64,000 nt of DNA from Persicobacter psychrovividus (GTDB lineage: Bacteria; Bacteroidota; Bacteroidia; Cytophagales; Cyclobacteriaceae). The notes below the pieces were generated by a model. That model saw only the letters and a list, made by a program, of their open reading frames with translations. It was not told where the DNA came from and made no database searches. The position numbers and the translations under genes are program-made. Where the stretch lies: NCBI RefSeq assembly GCF_036492425.1, contig NZ_AP025292.1, positions 186,001 to 250,000 on the forward strand, given 5' to 3'. Positions 8,375 through 17,891 of the stretch are shown here, piece by piece. The first letter of the stretch is position 1; each line of letters starts with the position of its first letter.

Positions 8375-8932
8375 ATGCTAAAGCAGTTATTTGCACTTCT
8401 GATTCCCCTCCTTTTTTTGCTACAATCCTGTAATATGGCACCCGATACCGTGGAAAGGGAGATGTACTTTCCTGTAAAATCAACGGTGGATCAGCTGAAA
8501 ACCACAATGGAAAAACAGCAGCCCGCTATTGAGCAGCAAATTTTAATTGGAGCGGAGCGCGAGTCAAAAAAAATTGCTGGGCAGGAAGTCAATTGGACTG
8601 ATCAGTTTAAAATTTTGGACGATCTTGACCTGAACAAACCAGTACTGCAAGGGATGTACCGAAAGGACTCCACCGCGCAAACGGTTACTTATACACTGAA
8701 AAAAGCAGACCCACAGGCCAAAGTGAATTGGCTGAAAGTGAAATATCTTGCCGATGGCAGCCAGCAAATAAATGCCACCCTGAAAAGCAGCACCCTGGTG
8801 CACAAAGCCGAGCGAACTGTTGAGTTGCAATGGAAAAACGAGCGGCTGCTTCATTATACTGTCAGTGGATTAACAAAAGTGATTTTAGAGGATACAGTCC
8901 ATTATCAAATCTCTATGGTTCCCCAATGGTAA
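8375..8932 (+). CDS. Uncharacterised lipoprotein
   Basis: 185 residues. The N-terminus MLKQLFALLIPLLFLLQSCN is a lipoprotein signal with lipobox LLQS-C19. The mature part is soluble, mixed alpha/beta, with a TVDQLKTTMEKQQPAIEQQ helix and several predicted beta strands in the C-terminal half. No family was recognised. The following aldo/keto reductase starts about 50 bp downstream and may be cotranscribed. Confidence 0.65.
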   Translation: MLKQLFALLIPLLFLLQSCNMAPDTVEREMYFPVKSTVDQLKTTMEKQQPAIEQQILIGAERESKKIAGQEVNWTDQFKILDDLDLNKPVLQGMYRKDSTAQTVTYTLKKADPQAKVNWLKVKYLADGSQQINATLKSSTLVHKAERTVELQWKNERLLHYTVSGLTKVILEDTVHYQISMVPQW

Positions 8933-8982
8933 ACGATCAGTAACCACAATTGCAATACCCCAACATTTTGACCTACCCAACC

Positions 8983-9975
8983 ATGAAAATAAAAAGCTTA
9001 GGAAATACCTCTTTGCAAGTCAGTGAAATTGGACTTGGCACCGCGGCACTTGGCCGACCAGCCTACATTACTTTAGGGCATGGCTCCGACCTTAATTTTG
9101 ACTATACACCTGAGGCCATGAAAACGCAGGCTCAGCAAATGATGGACCTTGCCTATCGTTCAGGAATCCGCTACTTCGATACAGCGCGCAGCTACGGTAA
9201 GGGCGAATTGTTTTTGGCTGAATGGGTGAAACGACAACCTTATACCGATTTGTGTGTGGGATCAAAGTGGGGTTACACTTATGTTGCTGACTGGAAAATT
9301 GATGTTGAAGCGCACGAGGTTAAAGATCACAGTCTGGAGAATCTGTTGCGTCAGTGGGAGATTTCCAAAGAGAATTTTGGCGACCAGCTTAATCTTTATC
9401 AGGTGCATTCGGCAACGCTTGAAAGTGGGATTCTCGAAAATACGGAAGTGCATCAGGCACTTTTTGAGCTCAAGAAGAATCACGGTATTTTGCTGGGACT
9501 TTCGCTGAGTGGTCCACAACAGGGGGAAGTCCTCGCACGGGCTATGGAAGTGAAATCTGTTAGTGGTGCACCGCTTTTTGATGTGGTTCAGGCGACATGG
9601 AATATCTATGAACAATCGGCTGGTGTGCAATTGCAGCGGGCACATCAGGCAGGAATGGGTATCATTATTAAAGAAGTATTTGCAAATGGCAGATTGACGG
9701 ACAAAGATTTGAAACCGCTTAGAGGGAAAGGTTCGCCCCTGGTGGCGATTGCTGAAAAATATCGGGTAGGCATTGACGTCCTGGCTATGGCAGTAGTGCT
9801 TGCGCAACCGTGGGCCGATGTTGCCTTGAGTGGTGCGATAACCGAAGATCAGCTGAAATCAAACCTTCAGGCTTCTTCACTTGAACTTACTGCGGAGGAG
9901 TTGGAATGCTGCCTGGCTTTGGCGGAAAATCCAGAAGATTACTGGCAGTTTCGGAAATCGTTGCGTTGGAATTAA
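8983..9975 (+). CDS. Aldo/keto reductase family protein
   Basis: The ATG at 8983 (MKIKSLGNTS) is preferred over a TTG at 8950 because it matches the usual first strand of the (beta/alpha)8 barrel; 330 residues. The catalytic tetrad of NADPH-dependent aldo/keto reductases is present: Asp and Tyr in FDTARSYGKGE, Lys in GSKWGY, and His in YQVHS. The NADP-binding C-terminal part is less typical, with LSGAITEDQLKSNL near the end. It most resembles the L-galactose-dehydrogenase-like oxidoreductases; substrate unknown. It follows a lipoprotein gene in the same direction. Confidence 0.85.
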   Translation: MKIKSLGNTSLQVSEIGLGTAALGRPAYITLGHGSDLNFDYTPEAMKTQAQQMMDLAYRSGIRYFDTARSYGKGELFLAEWVKRQPYTDLCVGSKWGYTYVADWKIDVEAHEVKDHSLENLLRQWEISKENFGDQLNLYQVHSATLESGILENTEVHQALFELKKNHGILLGLSLSGPQQGEVLARAMEVKSVSGAPLFDVVQATWNIYEQSAGVQLQRAHQAGMGIIIKEVFANGRLTDKDLKPLRGKGSPLVAIAEKYRVGIDVLAMAVVLAQPWADVALSGAITEDQLKSNLQASSLELTAEELECCLALAENPEDYWQFRKSLRWN

Positions 9976-10035
9976 ACCATTGGCCACCCCGATGAGCTGT
10001 TAAATTTTGGCTGATTTTTGAAATGGCAGGCCAAT

Positions 10036-10323
10036 TTAATGGGGAGAATCTTTCAGATGATAGAAAATTGGCGCAATGAAGGGTAAAATCAGCATGAAAA
10101 TGATCCATTTGGGTTTTGCCTGACTTGATGCGTTTTGAACAATGTGAAATGCCGTAACGATCCAGCAGAACGCCAACAACAAGATGCAGCTGCCTATAAA
10201 CAGCGCACTGATTTTATAGTTGGCATGCAGTATAAACATTGACAGGGTCGTCAATACACAGCTTAAGACAGTGATGAGCTTAAGAGTGAAAGTATGGTAA
10301 AAACTTGAAATTAAATCTTTCAT
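10036..10323 (-). CDS. Small membrane protein, unknown
   Basis: 95 residues with three predicted membrane helices (about 14-31, 37-60 and 71-90). The last part, KPKWIIFMLILPFIAPIFYH, has the look of the PLDc_N-type membrane segment (a Trp/Pro-rich helix ending in a Tyr), but the match is not firm. It stands alone, converging on the aldo/keto reductase gene. Hydrophobic pattern and ATG support it as coding; function unknown. Confidence 0.55.
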   Translation of the reverse strand: MKDLISSFYHTFTLKLITVLSCVLTTLSMFILHANYKISALFIGSCILLLAFCWIVTAFHIVQNASSQAKPKWIIFMLILPFIAPIFYHLKDSPH

Positions 10324-10459
10324 ATTCAGAGGCTATTGCTTATACAATAATACTTTTTTTAGGGCCTCCATTAATTAATCAAGTATTAATTTTCATCCAT
10401 AAACTTATGATATTTTTACATTAAAGATATTAACCCAATGGGATTACTATTGGTGATGA

Positions 10460-12553
10460 TCAGCTTATTCTTCCCCAGTTGGTGGTGTCCTTTTTCAATG
10501 AGCTGATGTGCTGGACAATACTCTGGTGGTGGGGAGCTTTCAGTTCTGGGTCTTTGTCGAGAATTTTAAGTGCTGCCTCACGGGCCTTGGTCATCAGGTC
10601 TCCGTCTTTAGCAATATCAGCAAGTAACAAATCAAGAATACCACTTTGCTGTGTACCCGTAATATCGCCTGGGCCTCGTAATTTGAGATCGACATCGGCA
10701 ATTTCAAAGCCGTTGTTGGTTCTTACCATGGTCTCCATCCGCACCTTGCTGTCTTTGCTGAGTTTGTCTTTGGTCATCAGGATACAATAAGACTGCTCGG
10801 CCCCACGCCCTACACGCCCCCTGAGCTGGTGAAGCTGTGCCAAACCAAAGCGTTCAGCATTTTCAATAATCATGATGGAGGCGTTGGGTACATTTACCCC
10901 TACCTCAATAACAGTGGTGGCGACCATAATCTGTGTTTCGTTCCGAAGAAACCGCTGCATCTCAAACTCTTTATCCTGTGGCTTCATGCGCCCGTGCACA
11001 ATACTGATGTGATAATTCGGGAAGGCACGGCAAATACTTTCATAGCCATCGTGAAGGTCTTTGATGTCCATCGTTTCGGATTCCTCAATCAAAGGATAAA
11101 CAATATACACCTGCCGCCCTTTTTCGACCTCTTTTTTGATGAAGCCATTTACCCGCAAACGCATGGCATCGTTCAGGTTGAAGGTCTGAATAGGTTTACG
11201 GCCTGCAGGCAGTTCGTCAATCACCGAAACATCGAGATCACCGTAAAGGGTCATGGCGAGTGTGCGTGGAATTGGGGTGGCAGTCATGACGAGTACATGC
11301 GGATAAATGTCTTTATTTTTTCCCCATAATTTTGCGCGTTGCGCCACGCCAAACCGATGCTGTTCATCCACCACGGCAAGGCCAAGGCGCTTGAACTGTA
11401 CAACATCTTCGAGCAGTGCGTGGGTGCCCACCAGTATTTTAAGGTCGCCGCTCAGAAGGTCACGGTGAATTTGTGTGCGTTTAGATTTTTTGGTTGAGCC
11501 CGTGAGCAGTTCTATTGTAACGCCCATCGTTTGCGCAAATGCTTTCAGGCCTTCGTAGTGCTGGGTGGCCAGAATTTCTGTGGGAGCCATTAAAGCGGCC
11601 TGTGTATCACTTGCTACGGCAATGAGCATCGTGATAAAGGCAACAATGGTTTTTCCCGAGCCTACATCTCCCTGCACCAGGCGGTTCATTTGCTGACCAC
11701 TGCTCATATCAGTATGAATTTCCTTGACAACCCTTTTCTGAGCGCCGGTCAGTTCAAAAGGAAGGTGCGTTTTATAGAAGGTGTTGAGCAGGGAAGTTCG
11801 TTTCAGGATCATGCCCTTGAACTTTTCGGTGCGGGCAATTTTTAGCTTGAGCAACCGAAGCTGAAGAAAGAACAGCTCTTCAAGCTTTAGGCGGTATTGC
11901 GCCTGCTGAAGGTGTTCGGCCGTTGGGGGAAAGTGAATGTGCCAGAGCGCAATTTTTTTATCAATCAGGCTGAAGTGTGTTCTGAAATATTCAGGAAGGG
12001 GTTCGTGAATATGCTCCAGCGACTGGTTTACGGCAACTTTCATCAGTTTACTGACTGCCTTGCTGTCTAAAAAACGCCGCTTCATCACCTCTGTGGTATG
12101 ATATACAGGCTGTAAGCCTACTGCTTGCGGTTTCTTCTCCTCGGTTAGCGGTTCGATTTCTGGGTGCGGAATATTGATTTTCCCACCGAAAGCTTGCGGC
12201 CTTCCAAAGACCAATAACTCCATGCCAATGGAAAGCTGTTTCTCAATCCATTTTGCCCCTTTAAACCACACCAGCTCAATGGTGCCATGCGTATCGGAGA
12301 AGGTAACAACGAGGCGTTGTTTGGGCTTCTCGCCGAAGGTGGCAATTTCGCGCACCCAGCCACGCACCTGTATATATGGGGAATCGGCCTGCACCTGATC
12401 GAGCTGGTGAAACTGCGACCGGTCCTCGTGCCGGTAGGGGTAATGCTGAATCAGCTCCCCTACGGTATGAATATTCAGTTCCTTCTTCAGGATTTCAGCC
12501 CTTTTGGGCCCCACTCCTTTGAGAAATTCAATTTTTGTTTCGAAGAAATTCAT
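10460..12553 (-). CDS. recG: ATP-dependent DNA helicase RecG
   Basis: 697 residues, full length for RecG, which remodels stalled forks and branch-migrates Holliday junctions. An N-terminal wedge/OB domain (about residues 60-135) binds the junction; the SF2 motor follows with Walker A QGDVGSGKT (294-302), motif II DEQH, motif III MTATPIPRTLA, the HGRMKP motif and motif VI QLRGRVGRG. The helical-hairpin/TRG region follows motif VI. The gene lies 27 bp downstream of gldD in the same direction, extending the mutY-ssb-gldE-gldD string. Confidence 0.97.
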   Translation of the reverse strand: MNFFETKIEFLKGVGPKRAEILKKELNIHTVGELIQHYPYRHEDRSQFHQLDQVQADSPYIQVRGWVREIATFGEKPKQRLVVTFSDTHGTIELVWFKGAKWIEKQLSIGMELLVFGRPQAFGGKINIPHPEIEPLTEEKKPQAVGLQPVYHTTEVMKRRFLDSKAVSKLMKVAVNQSLEHIHEPLPEYFRTHFSLIDKKIALWHIHFPPTAEHLQQAQYRLKLEELFFLQLRLLKLKIARTEKFKGMILKRTSLLNTFYKTHLPFELTGAQKRVVKEIHTDMSSGQQMNRLVQGDVGSGKTIVAFITMLIAVASDTQAALMAPTEILATQHYEGLKAFAQTMGVTIELLTGSTKKSKRTQIHRDLLSGDLKILVGTHALLEDVVQFKRLGLAVVDEQHRFGVAQRAKLWGKNKDIYPHVLVMTATPIPRTLAMTLYGDLDVSVIDELPAGRKPIQTFNLNDAMRLRVNGFIKKEVEKGRQVYIVYPLIEESETMDIKDLHDGYESICRAFPNYHISIVHGRMKPQDKEFEMQRFLRNETQIMVATTVIEVGVNVPNASIMIIENAERFGLAQLHQLRGRVGRGAEQSYCILMTKDKLSKDSKVRMETMVRTNNGFEIADVDLKLRGPGDITGTQQSGILDLLLADIAKDGDLMTKAREAALKILDKDPELKAPHHQSIVQHISSLKKDTTNWGRIS

Positions 12554-12580
12554 GATTGGCCCCCTCCTCCTGCCGGCGTG

Positions 12581-13162
12581 TTATTTTTTCCACTCCAAAG
12601 TATTCATCATATGAGTGATGTCTTCGGTAACATATTTAATTACTGGTGCCAGGGAATCGTTGGCAACAGATGTTCTGAAATATAAGGCTCCTCGCAAAAA
12701 GTGCTTGGTGCTGTCGGTGGTGAAAAACTGAAACTGCGTGGGTACTTCGCCCTCGATAGCGGCAAAACTGACCACGTGTCCGTTCGGGGTGGTGTATTTT
12801 CCCTCATTAATGGCTGTGGCCTTAATCTGCTGCTTGGCCGTCAGTTTATAGCTTTCGTTTACAAACCGCTGTAATTCTTGCTGAGAATGAACGGCCTTGT
12901 AGGTAAGTTGTACATCAGCCACAAAATCAGGGTAAAAAATGTGTACCCAGTGGGCTTCGGCAATCCAAGAGGTATCGGGTTTGATGATCGCATATTTAGA
13001 GATTTCAAACTGATAGGGCATGGTGTCGGCGACTGCCACATATTCGTGTTCAGGCAGTGGCATCCGGTATAAAGCCGAAGGTTTGGGGTAATAACTGTCT
13101 TCATGGCAAGCTTGCATAAATGCAACAAGACCGATGATCAGAAGAAAATATTTTGTTTTCAT
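12581..13162 (-). CDS. gldD: Gliding motility lipoprotein GldD
   Basis: 193 residues with a lipoprotein signal (LVAFMQA-C19). The family hallmark is present just after it: SYYPKPSALYRMPLPEHEY. GldD is an envelope lipoprotein needed for Bacteroidota gliding and for the type IX secretion machinery to work; its exact biochemical role is unresolved. It follows gldE by 9 bp, the pairing seen in Flavobacterium. Presence implies that the organism glides or has a T9SS, although other gld/spr genes are not in the window. Confidence 0.93.
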   Translation of the reverse strand: MKTKYFLLIIGLVAFMQACHEDSYYPKPSALYRMPLPEHEYVAVADTMPYQFEISKYAIIKPDTSWIAEAHWVHIFYPDFVADVQLTYKAVHSQQELQRFVNESYKLTAKQQIKATAINEGKYTTPNGHVVSFAAIEGEVPTQFQFFTTDSTKHFLRGALYFRTSVANDSLAPVIKYVTEDITHMMNTLEWKK

Positions 13163-13171
13163 GGAGGTGTT

Positions 13172-14536
13172 TTAATCAACTTTATTGGTTTTGTCGTCGA
13201 GTGTTGCCGGCGGGATATTTCGCTTGACACGCACACGCTTAATGCGTTTTCGATCAACAGAGTTGATGGTAAAAGTAAGGTTGCTCAGGCTGATCTCCTG
13301 TCCAACATTTGGTAAATTATGATTGATCTCCAGTAAAAGTCCTCCCAGGGACTCACTCTCTCCTTTGAACTCTTCGAACCGATTGACATCAATGTCGAGT
13401 GCTTTGGCGAAATCGTTCAAACTTGTTTTTCCCTCAAAGATGAAAGTGTTGGCGTCAATTTCTTTGAAAGAAAGCTCATCGTCATCATACTCATCTTTGA
13501 TTTCCCCAACGATTTCTTCAATGATATCCTCAAGGGTTACCAGGCCGGAAGTACCGCCATATTCATCCACAATGATGGCCATATGCACACGCATTTCCTG
13601 AAACTCCTTCAGCAAACCGTCAATTTTTTTCAGTTCTGGCACAAAATGCGGGGGGCGGAGTAAATCCTGCCACGGGAAGTGTTCGTCGCGATCAATATAG
13701 GGCAGTAAATCTTTGACATACAGAATGCCTTCGATTTTGTCGATCGTTTCATTATAAACAGGGATTCTCGAAAAATTATTTTTGTTGATGTTGTTCATCA
13801 ACTCATGAAAATTCATTTCAAGATCAAAGGCCGTTATGTCAAGCCGGCTTCGCATCACCTGCTTTACCGTCAGGGAGCTGAAATTGACAATCCCCCTTAA
13901 AATATCTTTTTCTTCCTTTGAGGTGCTTTTTTCAGTCAGCTCAAGAATGTGGTAAATTTCATCGGCAGAAATTTGGTAGCCCTTGCGGTGAATGCGCTGT
14001 TCAATAATGTTGGACCAGCTCATCAGCAGCCAGGCCAGGGGTTTGAAAAGGAACTCTGAAACCACCAAAATCCGTCCGGAGAATTTAGCGAACTTCAGGT
14101 TGTTCTGTCGGGCAAAGACTTTAGGAATAATTTCACCAAAAAATACGATGACCAAAGATAGAATGGTGGTAAAAATTGCAATGACTCCCGCTTCAGATTC
14201 TCCCTTTCCTACGGCTTTCCAAACCATGATGGTCGTGATGAGCACCATCGTTACGTTGATGAAGTTGTTGAGGATTAGGATGTTGGCGAGTAGTCGCTTT
14301 GGCTTACTGATCAGTTGGTAGACCATTTTCTCCCCACTGTCACCATTTTTTACTCTTTTGATGGTTTCGGTGTCAAGGGAGAAGAAAGCAATTTCCGATC
14401 CTGAGGCAATGAAAGACATGACCAGGAGGACGAAAATGGACAATCCTGTGGTAATAAAAAACCAAAAGTGGGGGCCGATTAGATGAGTCATGCTCATCAT
14501 CAGGGGATAGGGGTCGTCGATGACTGTTGTTTCCAA
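13172..14536 (-). CDS. gldE: Gliding motility-associated protein GldE (CNNM/CorC family)
   Basis: 454 residues. An N-terminal DUF21/CNNM membrane domain (about 25-200, with three or four helices and SGSEIAFFSLD) is followed by a CBS pair (about 220-345; VKQVMRSRLDITAFD, RVHMAIIVDEYGGTSGLVT, EDIIEEIVGEIKDEYDDD) and a CorC/HlyC-type C-terminal domain (about 355-440). The architecture is that of Mg/Co transport-related proteins. The partnership with gldD and ssb is conserved in gliding Bacteroidota and supports the GldE name; ion transport is inferred only from the family. Confidence 0.9.
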   Translation of the reverse strand: METTVIDDPYPLMMSMTHLIGPHFWFFITTGLSIFVLLVMSFIASGSEIAFFSLDTETIKRVKNGDSGEKMVYQLISKPKRLLANILILNNFINVTMVLITTIMVWKAVGKGESEAGVIAIFTTILSLVIVFFGEIIPKVFARQNNLKFAKFSGRILVVSEFLFKPLAWLLMSWSNIIEQRIHRKGYQISADEIYHILELTEKSTSKEEKDILRGIVNFSSLTVKQVMRSRLDITAFDLEMNFHELMNNINKNNFSRIPVYNETIDKIEGILYVKDLLPYIDRDEHFPWQDLLRPPHFVPELKKIDGLLKEFQEMRVHMAIIVDEYGGTSGLVTLEDIIEEIVGEIKDEYDDDELSFKEIDANTFIFEGKTSLNDFAKALDIDVNRFEEFKGESESLGGLLLEINHNLPNVGQEISLSNLTFTINSVDRKRIKRVRVKRNIPPATLDDKTNKVD

Positions 14537-14628
14537 GTTCTTTAAAGATGATTTCTGATAAAATACAAAAAAATCGGGAAAATTGATCTAAAGCAAGCAT
14601 ATCTGTCAGACAATTTTCATTCGGGCAT

Positions 14629-14666
14629 AAAAAATGCGCCATTGGAACGAACCAAGTAGCGCATTA
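14629..14666 (-). terminator. Intrinsic terminator after ssb
   Basis: On the minus strand AATGCGC...CCAATGGCGCATT forms an imperfect 13-bp stem followed by a T run. It lies just downstream of the ssb stop, so gldE and gldD may be transcribed partly from readthrough or from their own promoter. Confidence 0.6.
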
Positions 14667-14681
14667 AGAAACATTTTTATT

Positions 14682-15170
14682 TTAAAATGGGAGATCGTCG
14701 TCGGCGGGGCTGTTTGCCGGTGCAGCATTTGCTGGTGCCTTTAATGGATCTTCCACAGTTGCGTTTTGCTGTGCGTGGGTTACCTGTGGCTGAGCTTGCG
14801 GTGCTGCTGCCTGCTGAGGGTTTGCACTTTGATCTCGGTCTCGGCGTGAGCCCAGCATTTTCAATTCTCGCCCTACAATTTCAGTGGTGTATTTGGTAAC
14901 TCCTGCCTGATCCTGGTATTGACGTGTTTCAATTTTTCCTTCAATATAAACCTGATCACCTTTTTTGAGGTACTTTTCAGCCACATCCGCCAGGCCTCTC
15001 CAAAGAACGATGCGGTGCCATTCGGTGTTGGAGACGCGTTCACCGGTGTTTCTGTCCTTATAGGTTTCTGTGGTGGCTACATTAATGGTGGCTACACTTA
15101 CGCCATTTTCAAGGTGGCGTACTTCAGGATCAGCACCAAGATTACCGAGAATTATCGCTTTGTTAATCAT
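14682..15170 (-). CDS. ssb: Single-stranded DNA-binding protein
   Basis: Start chosen at the ATG at 15170 (MINKAIILGNLGADPE), the universal Ssb N-terminus; an in-frame extension to 15245 is not needed. 162 residues: an OB fold (about 1-110) with the conserved NTEWHRIVLWR and YIEGKIETRQYQDQAG, a flexible Gln/Ala/Pro-rich linker and the acidic tip DDDLPF that recruits RecG, RecO and other repair proteins. It lies between mutY and gldE, the usual Bacteroidota order. Confidence 0.96.
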   Translation of the reverse strand: MINKAIILGNLGADPEVRHLENGVSVATINVATTETYKDRNTGERVSNTEWHRIVLWRGLADVAEKYLKKGDQVYIEGKIETRQYQDQAGVTKYTTEIVGRELKMLGSRRDRDQSANPQQAAAPQAQPQVTHAQQNATVEDPLKAPANAAPANSPADDDLPF

Positions 15171-15322
15171 AATATGTATAAGCTTTTGTTTTGCTGTTTT
15201 GTATAAATATAAGGCTCTTTTTGGAAATGTAACCACCGCCTCCATACTCTTCCGATCATTGGAATGTAGTAAAAAAATATCATTTGTCGAAATTAACGTA
15301 TGTTCATTGGCGGAAATAAGTG

Positions 15323-16396
15323 TTATCGTTCTGGCTGAAGGAAGGTGTCAGAAAGGAACTGATCGATTATTTTTGGTTTCGGAAGCTCCTCTATTTCCTC
15401 TAAATTGTATTCTTCAGCTTTAAGTGCTTGTTTTAGTGCCTCGTAAGCCGCTTTGTTTTTGCAGTTAAAAGAAAAAAACGTCACAAACAATTTCTGATGT
15501 GTCAAAATATGTTTGTATTCACTGCTGATGTTGCCCAACAGCCAATCATTGGGGTTCAGTGCCGGGTAGGCTTCAAGCAGTGGCTCGAAGCTGTCAAGGC
15601 TAAGCTTGCTTTCATGCAGGGGGAAATCATAAAGCCCTGCCCAAATACCTTTCTCTGGTCGGCGGTTCATAATAATCCGCTGCTCAAACTGAAAAACACT
15701 GTAATTTAAATATCGGTTTTTTATTTTCAGCTTTTTGATCTTCACGGGCAGTCGGCCTTGTGCCTGATGCTCGAAAGCATAACACCCTTGCTGCACTGGG
15801 CATTGTTCGCATCGGGGTTTTTTAGGCGTGCAGATCATTGCTCCCATCTCCATGGTTGCCTGGTTGAAGTCGGCAGGCTGATCTGCGGGAATCAGCGACT
15901 GTGCTTTTTCAAAGAATACCTTCTGCCCTTTCCCGCTTGCAATATCATCTTCAATTCCGAAGTACCTACTCAGTAATCTGTAAACATTGCCGTCCACACA
16001 GGCAATTTGTTCATTGAATGCGAAGGAAGCGATCGCCGCTGCGGTATATGGACCTATTCCGGGTAATTTTATTAATTCTTTGTAATTATTGGGGAAATGA
16101 CCCGCGTGGAGGTTTACCACCGCTTTGGCGCATTTGTGCAGGTTTCGGGCACGTGAATAATACCCAAGGCCCTGCCATAGCCTCAAAACTTTTTCTTCCG
16201 ATTCTTCTGCAAGTGATTGTATATTAGGGTGTTCTGTTGTAAATTGCTCGTAATAGGGCTGGCCCTGCTCTACACGTGTTTGCTGAAGGATGACCTCTGA
16301 AAGCCAGATGCGATAGGGGTCATTTGTGGCTCGCCAAGGTAGTGGTCGTAAATTCTTTTTGTACCACCTAACGATTTTATTTACAAAGTCTTGCAT
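15323..16396 (-). CDS. mutY: A/G-specific adenine glycosylase
   Basis: 357 residues. MutY removes adenine mispaired with 8-oxoguanine. Visible: WQGLGYYSRARNLHKCA, the helix-hairpin-helix LPGIGPYTAAAIASFAF, the catalytic Asp in ACVDGNVYRLLSRYFGI, and the iron-sulfur loop C-x6-C-x2-C-x5-C (CTPKKPRCEQCPVQQGC, about 195-211). A C-terminal NUDIX-like domain (about 225-345) recognises 8-oxoG. It starts the mutY-ssb-gldE-gldD-recG run and is divergent from the HU gene, a frequent arrangement in Bacteroidota. Confidence 0.95.
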   Translation of the reverse strand: MQDFVNKIVRWYKKNLRPLPWRATNDPYRIWLSEVILQQTRVEQGQPYYEQFTTEHPNIQSLAEESEEKVLRLWQGLGYYSRARNLHKCAKAVVNLHAGHFPNNYKELIKLPGIGPYTAAAIASFAFNEQIACVDGNVYRLLSRYFGIEDDIASGKGQKVFFEKAQSLIPADQPADFNQATMEMGAMICTPKKPRCEQCPVQQGCYAFEHQAQGRLPVKIKKLKIKNRYLNYSVFQFEQRIIMNRRPEKGIWAGLYDFPLHESKLSLDSFEPLLEAYPALNPNDWLLGNISSEYKHILTHQKLFVTFFSFNCKNKAAYEALKQALKAEEYNLEEIEELPKPKIIDQFLSDTFLQPER

Positions 16397-16459
16397 GAAA
16401 AATTTATTTTTTTAATTGAGCACTATCGGCAGAGAAATCAGCGATATTTTTTGTCCGAA

Positions 16460-16493
16460 TTGTTTTTTAATTAAATACCGACCGTTATTTTTG
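16460..16493 (+). promoter_or_regulatory. Bacteroidota-type promoter of the HU gene
   Basis: TTG (16460-16462), a 23-bp spacer and TATTTTTG (16486-16493), about 67 bp before the GTG start of the HU-like gene. Confidence 0.5.
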
Positions 16494-16560
16494 TGAGCCC
16501 AAAAATAATTGGGTAATAGATTATTACGAATTAAATTTTTAAAACTTAAATATAAGCAAA

Positions 16561-16854
16561 GTGACTAAGGCAGACGTAATTTCTCAGATCGCTGAGCAAA
16601 CCGGAATTGATAAGGCAGACGTTCAAGAAACTGTTGAGGCATTCTTCCAGGTTGTGAAGAACTCAATGGCTAATGGCGAAAACATTTACGTTCGTGGTTT
16701 TGGGAGTTTCGTGAACAAAAAAAGAGCGCGTAAAGTAGCTCGTAATATTTCACAAAACACCGCTATCGTTATCGATGAGCATTATGTACCGGCTTTCAAA
16801 CCATCAAAAGTGTTTGTTGAGAAGGTAAAAGCAAGCGTTAAAGATAGCGAATAA
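16561..16854 (+). CDS. HU/IHF family DNA-binding protein
   Basis: 97 residues starting with GTG (VTKADVISQIAEQTG). The family pattern is complete: N-terminal helices, the VRGFGSFVNKKRARKVARN strand-turn-strand and the DNA-bending arm before the C-terminal VPAFKPSKVF. It compacts and bends DNA as a dimer. HU and IHF cannot be told apart from sequence alone here; the FGSF and KPSK motifs occur in both. It is divergent from mutY and followed 38 bp later by a TPR gene. Confidence 0.93.
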   Translation: MTKADVISQIAEQTGIDKADVQETVEAFFQVVKNSMANGENIYVRGFGSFVNKKRARKVARNISQNTAIVIDEHYVPAFKPSKVFVEKVKASVKDSE

Positions 16855-16892
16855 TTATCAATTAGCTGATTTAAACAACCAACCTCCCCTTT

Positions 16893-17771
16893 ATGTCCCG
16901 AACCCGCATAACCTTAATAGTGGCAGTAATCATTCTTACCGGCCTGGTGTATAGCCTGCCAAGAGTGAAGGAAAAAGCCACTGACGAAACCGCTGAACTT
17001 ACTGCTGAAAATCAGGCTTCAGGGGTTGCTGACCATAGCGGTGAGCATGATGGCCACGACCATGATGATCACGATGGTCACGACCATTCTGGACACGAAC
17101 ACGGCGTAAAAGAGGATGTTTCGTTAAGAAAACAGCTCGTTCAGGTAAAAGAAAGCTATGAAAATTCGGAAATATCAGCCAAAAGGCTTATGTTTGCGGA
17201 TTCTTTAGCGGGAATGTACAAAAGTTTGGGTCAGTTTGATAGTGCTGCATTTATTGCAGAACAATCCATGCCCGCAGAACCTTCAGCCGATAGGCTGAGG
17301 TCGGTTGGTGAATATTTTTACGACGCTTTTCAATATGCATCGGATCGCAGCAAAGCATCTGAGTATGGAGAAAAGACCCGTAAATATTTGGCAATGTATT
17401 TGAAGGATCATCCAGAGGATTTGAGTTCAAAAACACATTTAGCGATGACTTATGCTTCTACTGATCAGCCAATGAAGGCCGTGATGTCGTTGCGTGAGGT
17501 ATTGGCCAAAGATCCTGACCAACCGGATGCGCTGTTCGCCATGGGAATGCTCTCGATGCAATCGGGGCAGTATGAAAAGGCGGCACAGCGTTTTAAGCAT
17601 CTTGTTGAGGTGAGTCCTCAGCATTTGCAAGCTCGTTTCTATTTGGGATTGAGCTACTTTGAGTTAGGAAAAAAGTCCAAGGCCAAGTCAGCGTTTGAAT
17701 GGGTAGTTGCCAACAGCGACGATCCCGTGGTTCAGGCGACGGCAGGTGATTATTTGGAACAGCTTCAATAA
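16893..17771 (+). CDS. Membrane-anchored TPR protein with a His/Asp-rich linker
   Basis: 292 residues. An N-terminal signal anchor (about 5-22) is followed by an acidic linker and a block with nine His between residues 48 and 70 (H48, H52, H55, H57, H60, H63, H65, H68, H70), mostly as GHDH/DDH repeats. The rest has three or more tetratricopeptide repeats (about 185-290; PDALFAMGMLSMQSGQYEKA, QARFYLGLSYFELGKKSKAK). Similar HU-TPR-rng neighbourhoods occur in Bacteroidota, but function is unknown. The His block looks able to bind Zn, Ni or Cu; that is inferred from composition only. Confidence 0.8.
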   Translation: MSRTRITLIVAVIILTGLVYSLPRVKEKATDETAELTAENQASGVADHSGEHDGHDHDDHDGHDHSGHEHGVKEDVSLRKQLVQVKESYENSEISAKRLMFADSLAGMYKSLGQFDSAAFIAEQSMPAEPSADRLRSVGEYFYDAFQYASDRSKASEYGEKTRKYLAMYLKDHPEDLSSKTHLAMTYASTDQPMKAVMSLREVLAKDPDQPDALFAMGMLSMQSGQYEKAAQRFKHLVEVSPQHLQARFYLGLSYFELGKKSKAKSAFEWVVANSDDPVVQATAGDYLEQLQ

Positions 17772-17801
17772 AATTATTTTATAACTAAAAAACTCTTAAT
17801 T

Positions 17802-17891
17802 ATGCCTTGCGGTAAAAAAAGAAAGAGACATAAGATTTCTACTCACAAGAGAAAAAAGCGTCTTAGAAAAAACAGACACAAGAAGAAGTAG
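17802..17891 (+). CDS. 29-residue basic peptide, AURKAIP1/COX24 (mS38)-like
   Basis: ATG at 17802, stop at 17891. The peptide begins MPCGKKRKRHKISTHKRKKR and ends in RKNRHKKK: more than half Lys/Arg/His. The pattern matches the short AURKAIP1/COX24-domain proteins annotated in Bacteroidota, homologous to the C-terminus of mitochondrial small-subunit protein mS38 and similar to mycobacterial bS22, which bind rRNA near the decoding region. It sits between the TPR gene and rng, another ribosome-related gene. Ribosome binding here is inferred from family resemblance. Confidence 0.85.
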   Translation: MPCGKKRKRHKISTHKRKKRLRKNRHKKK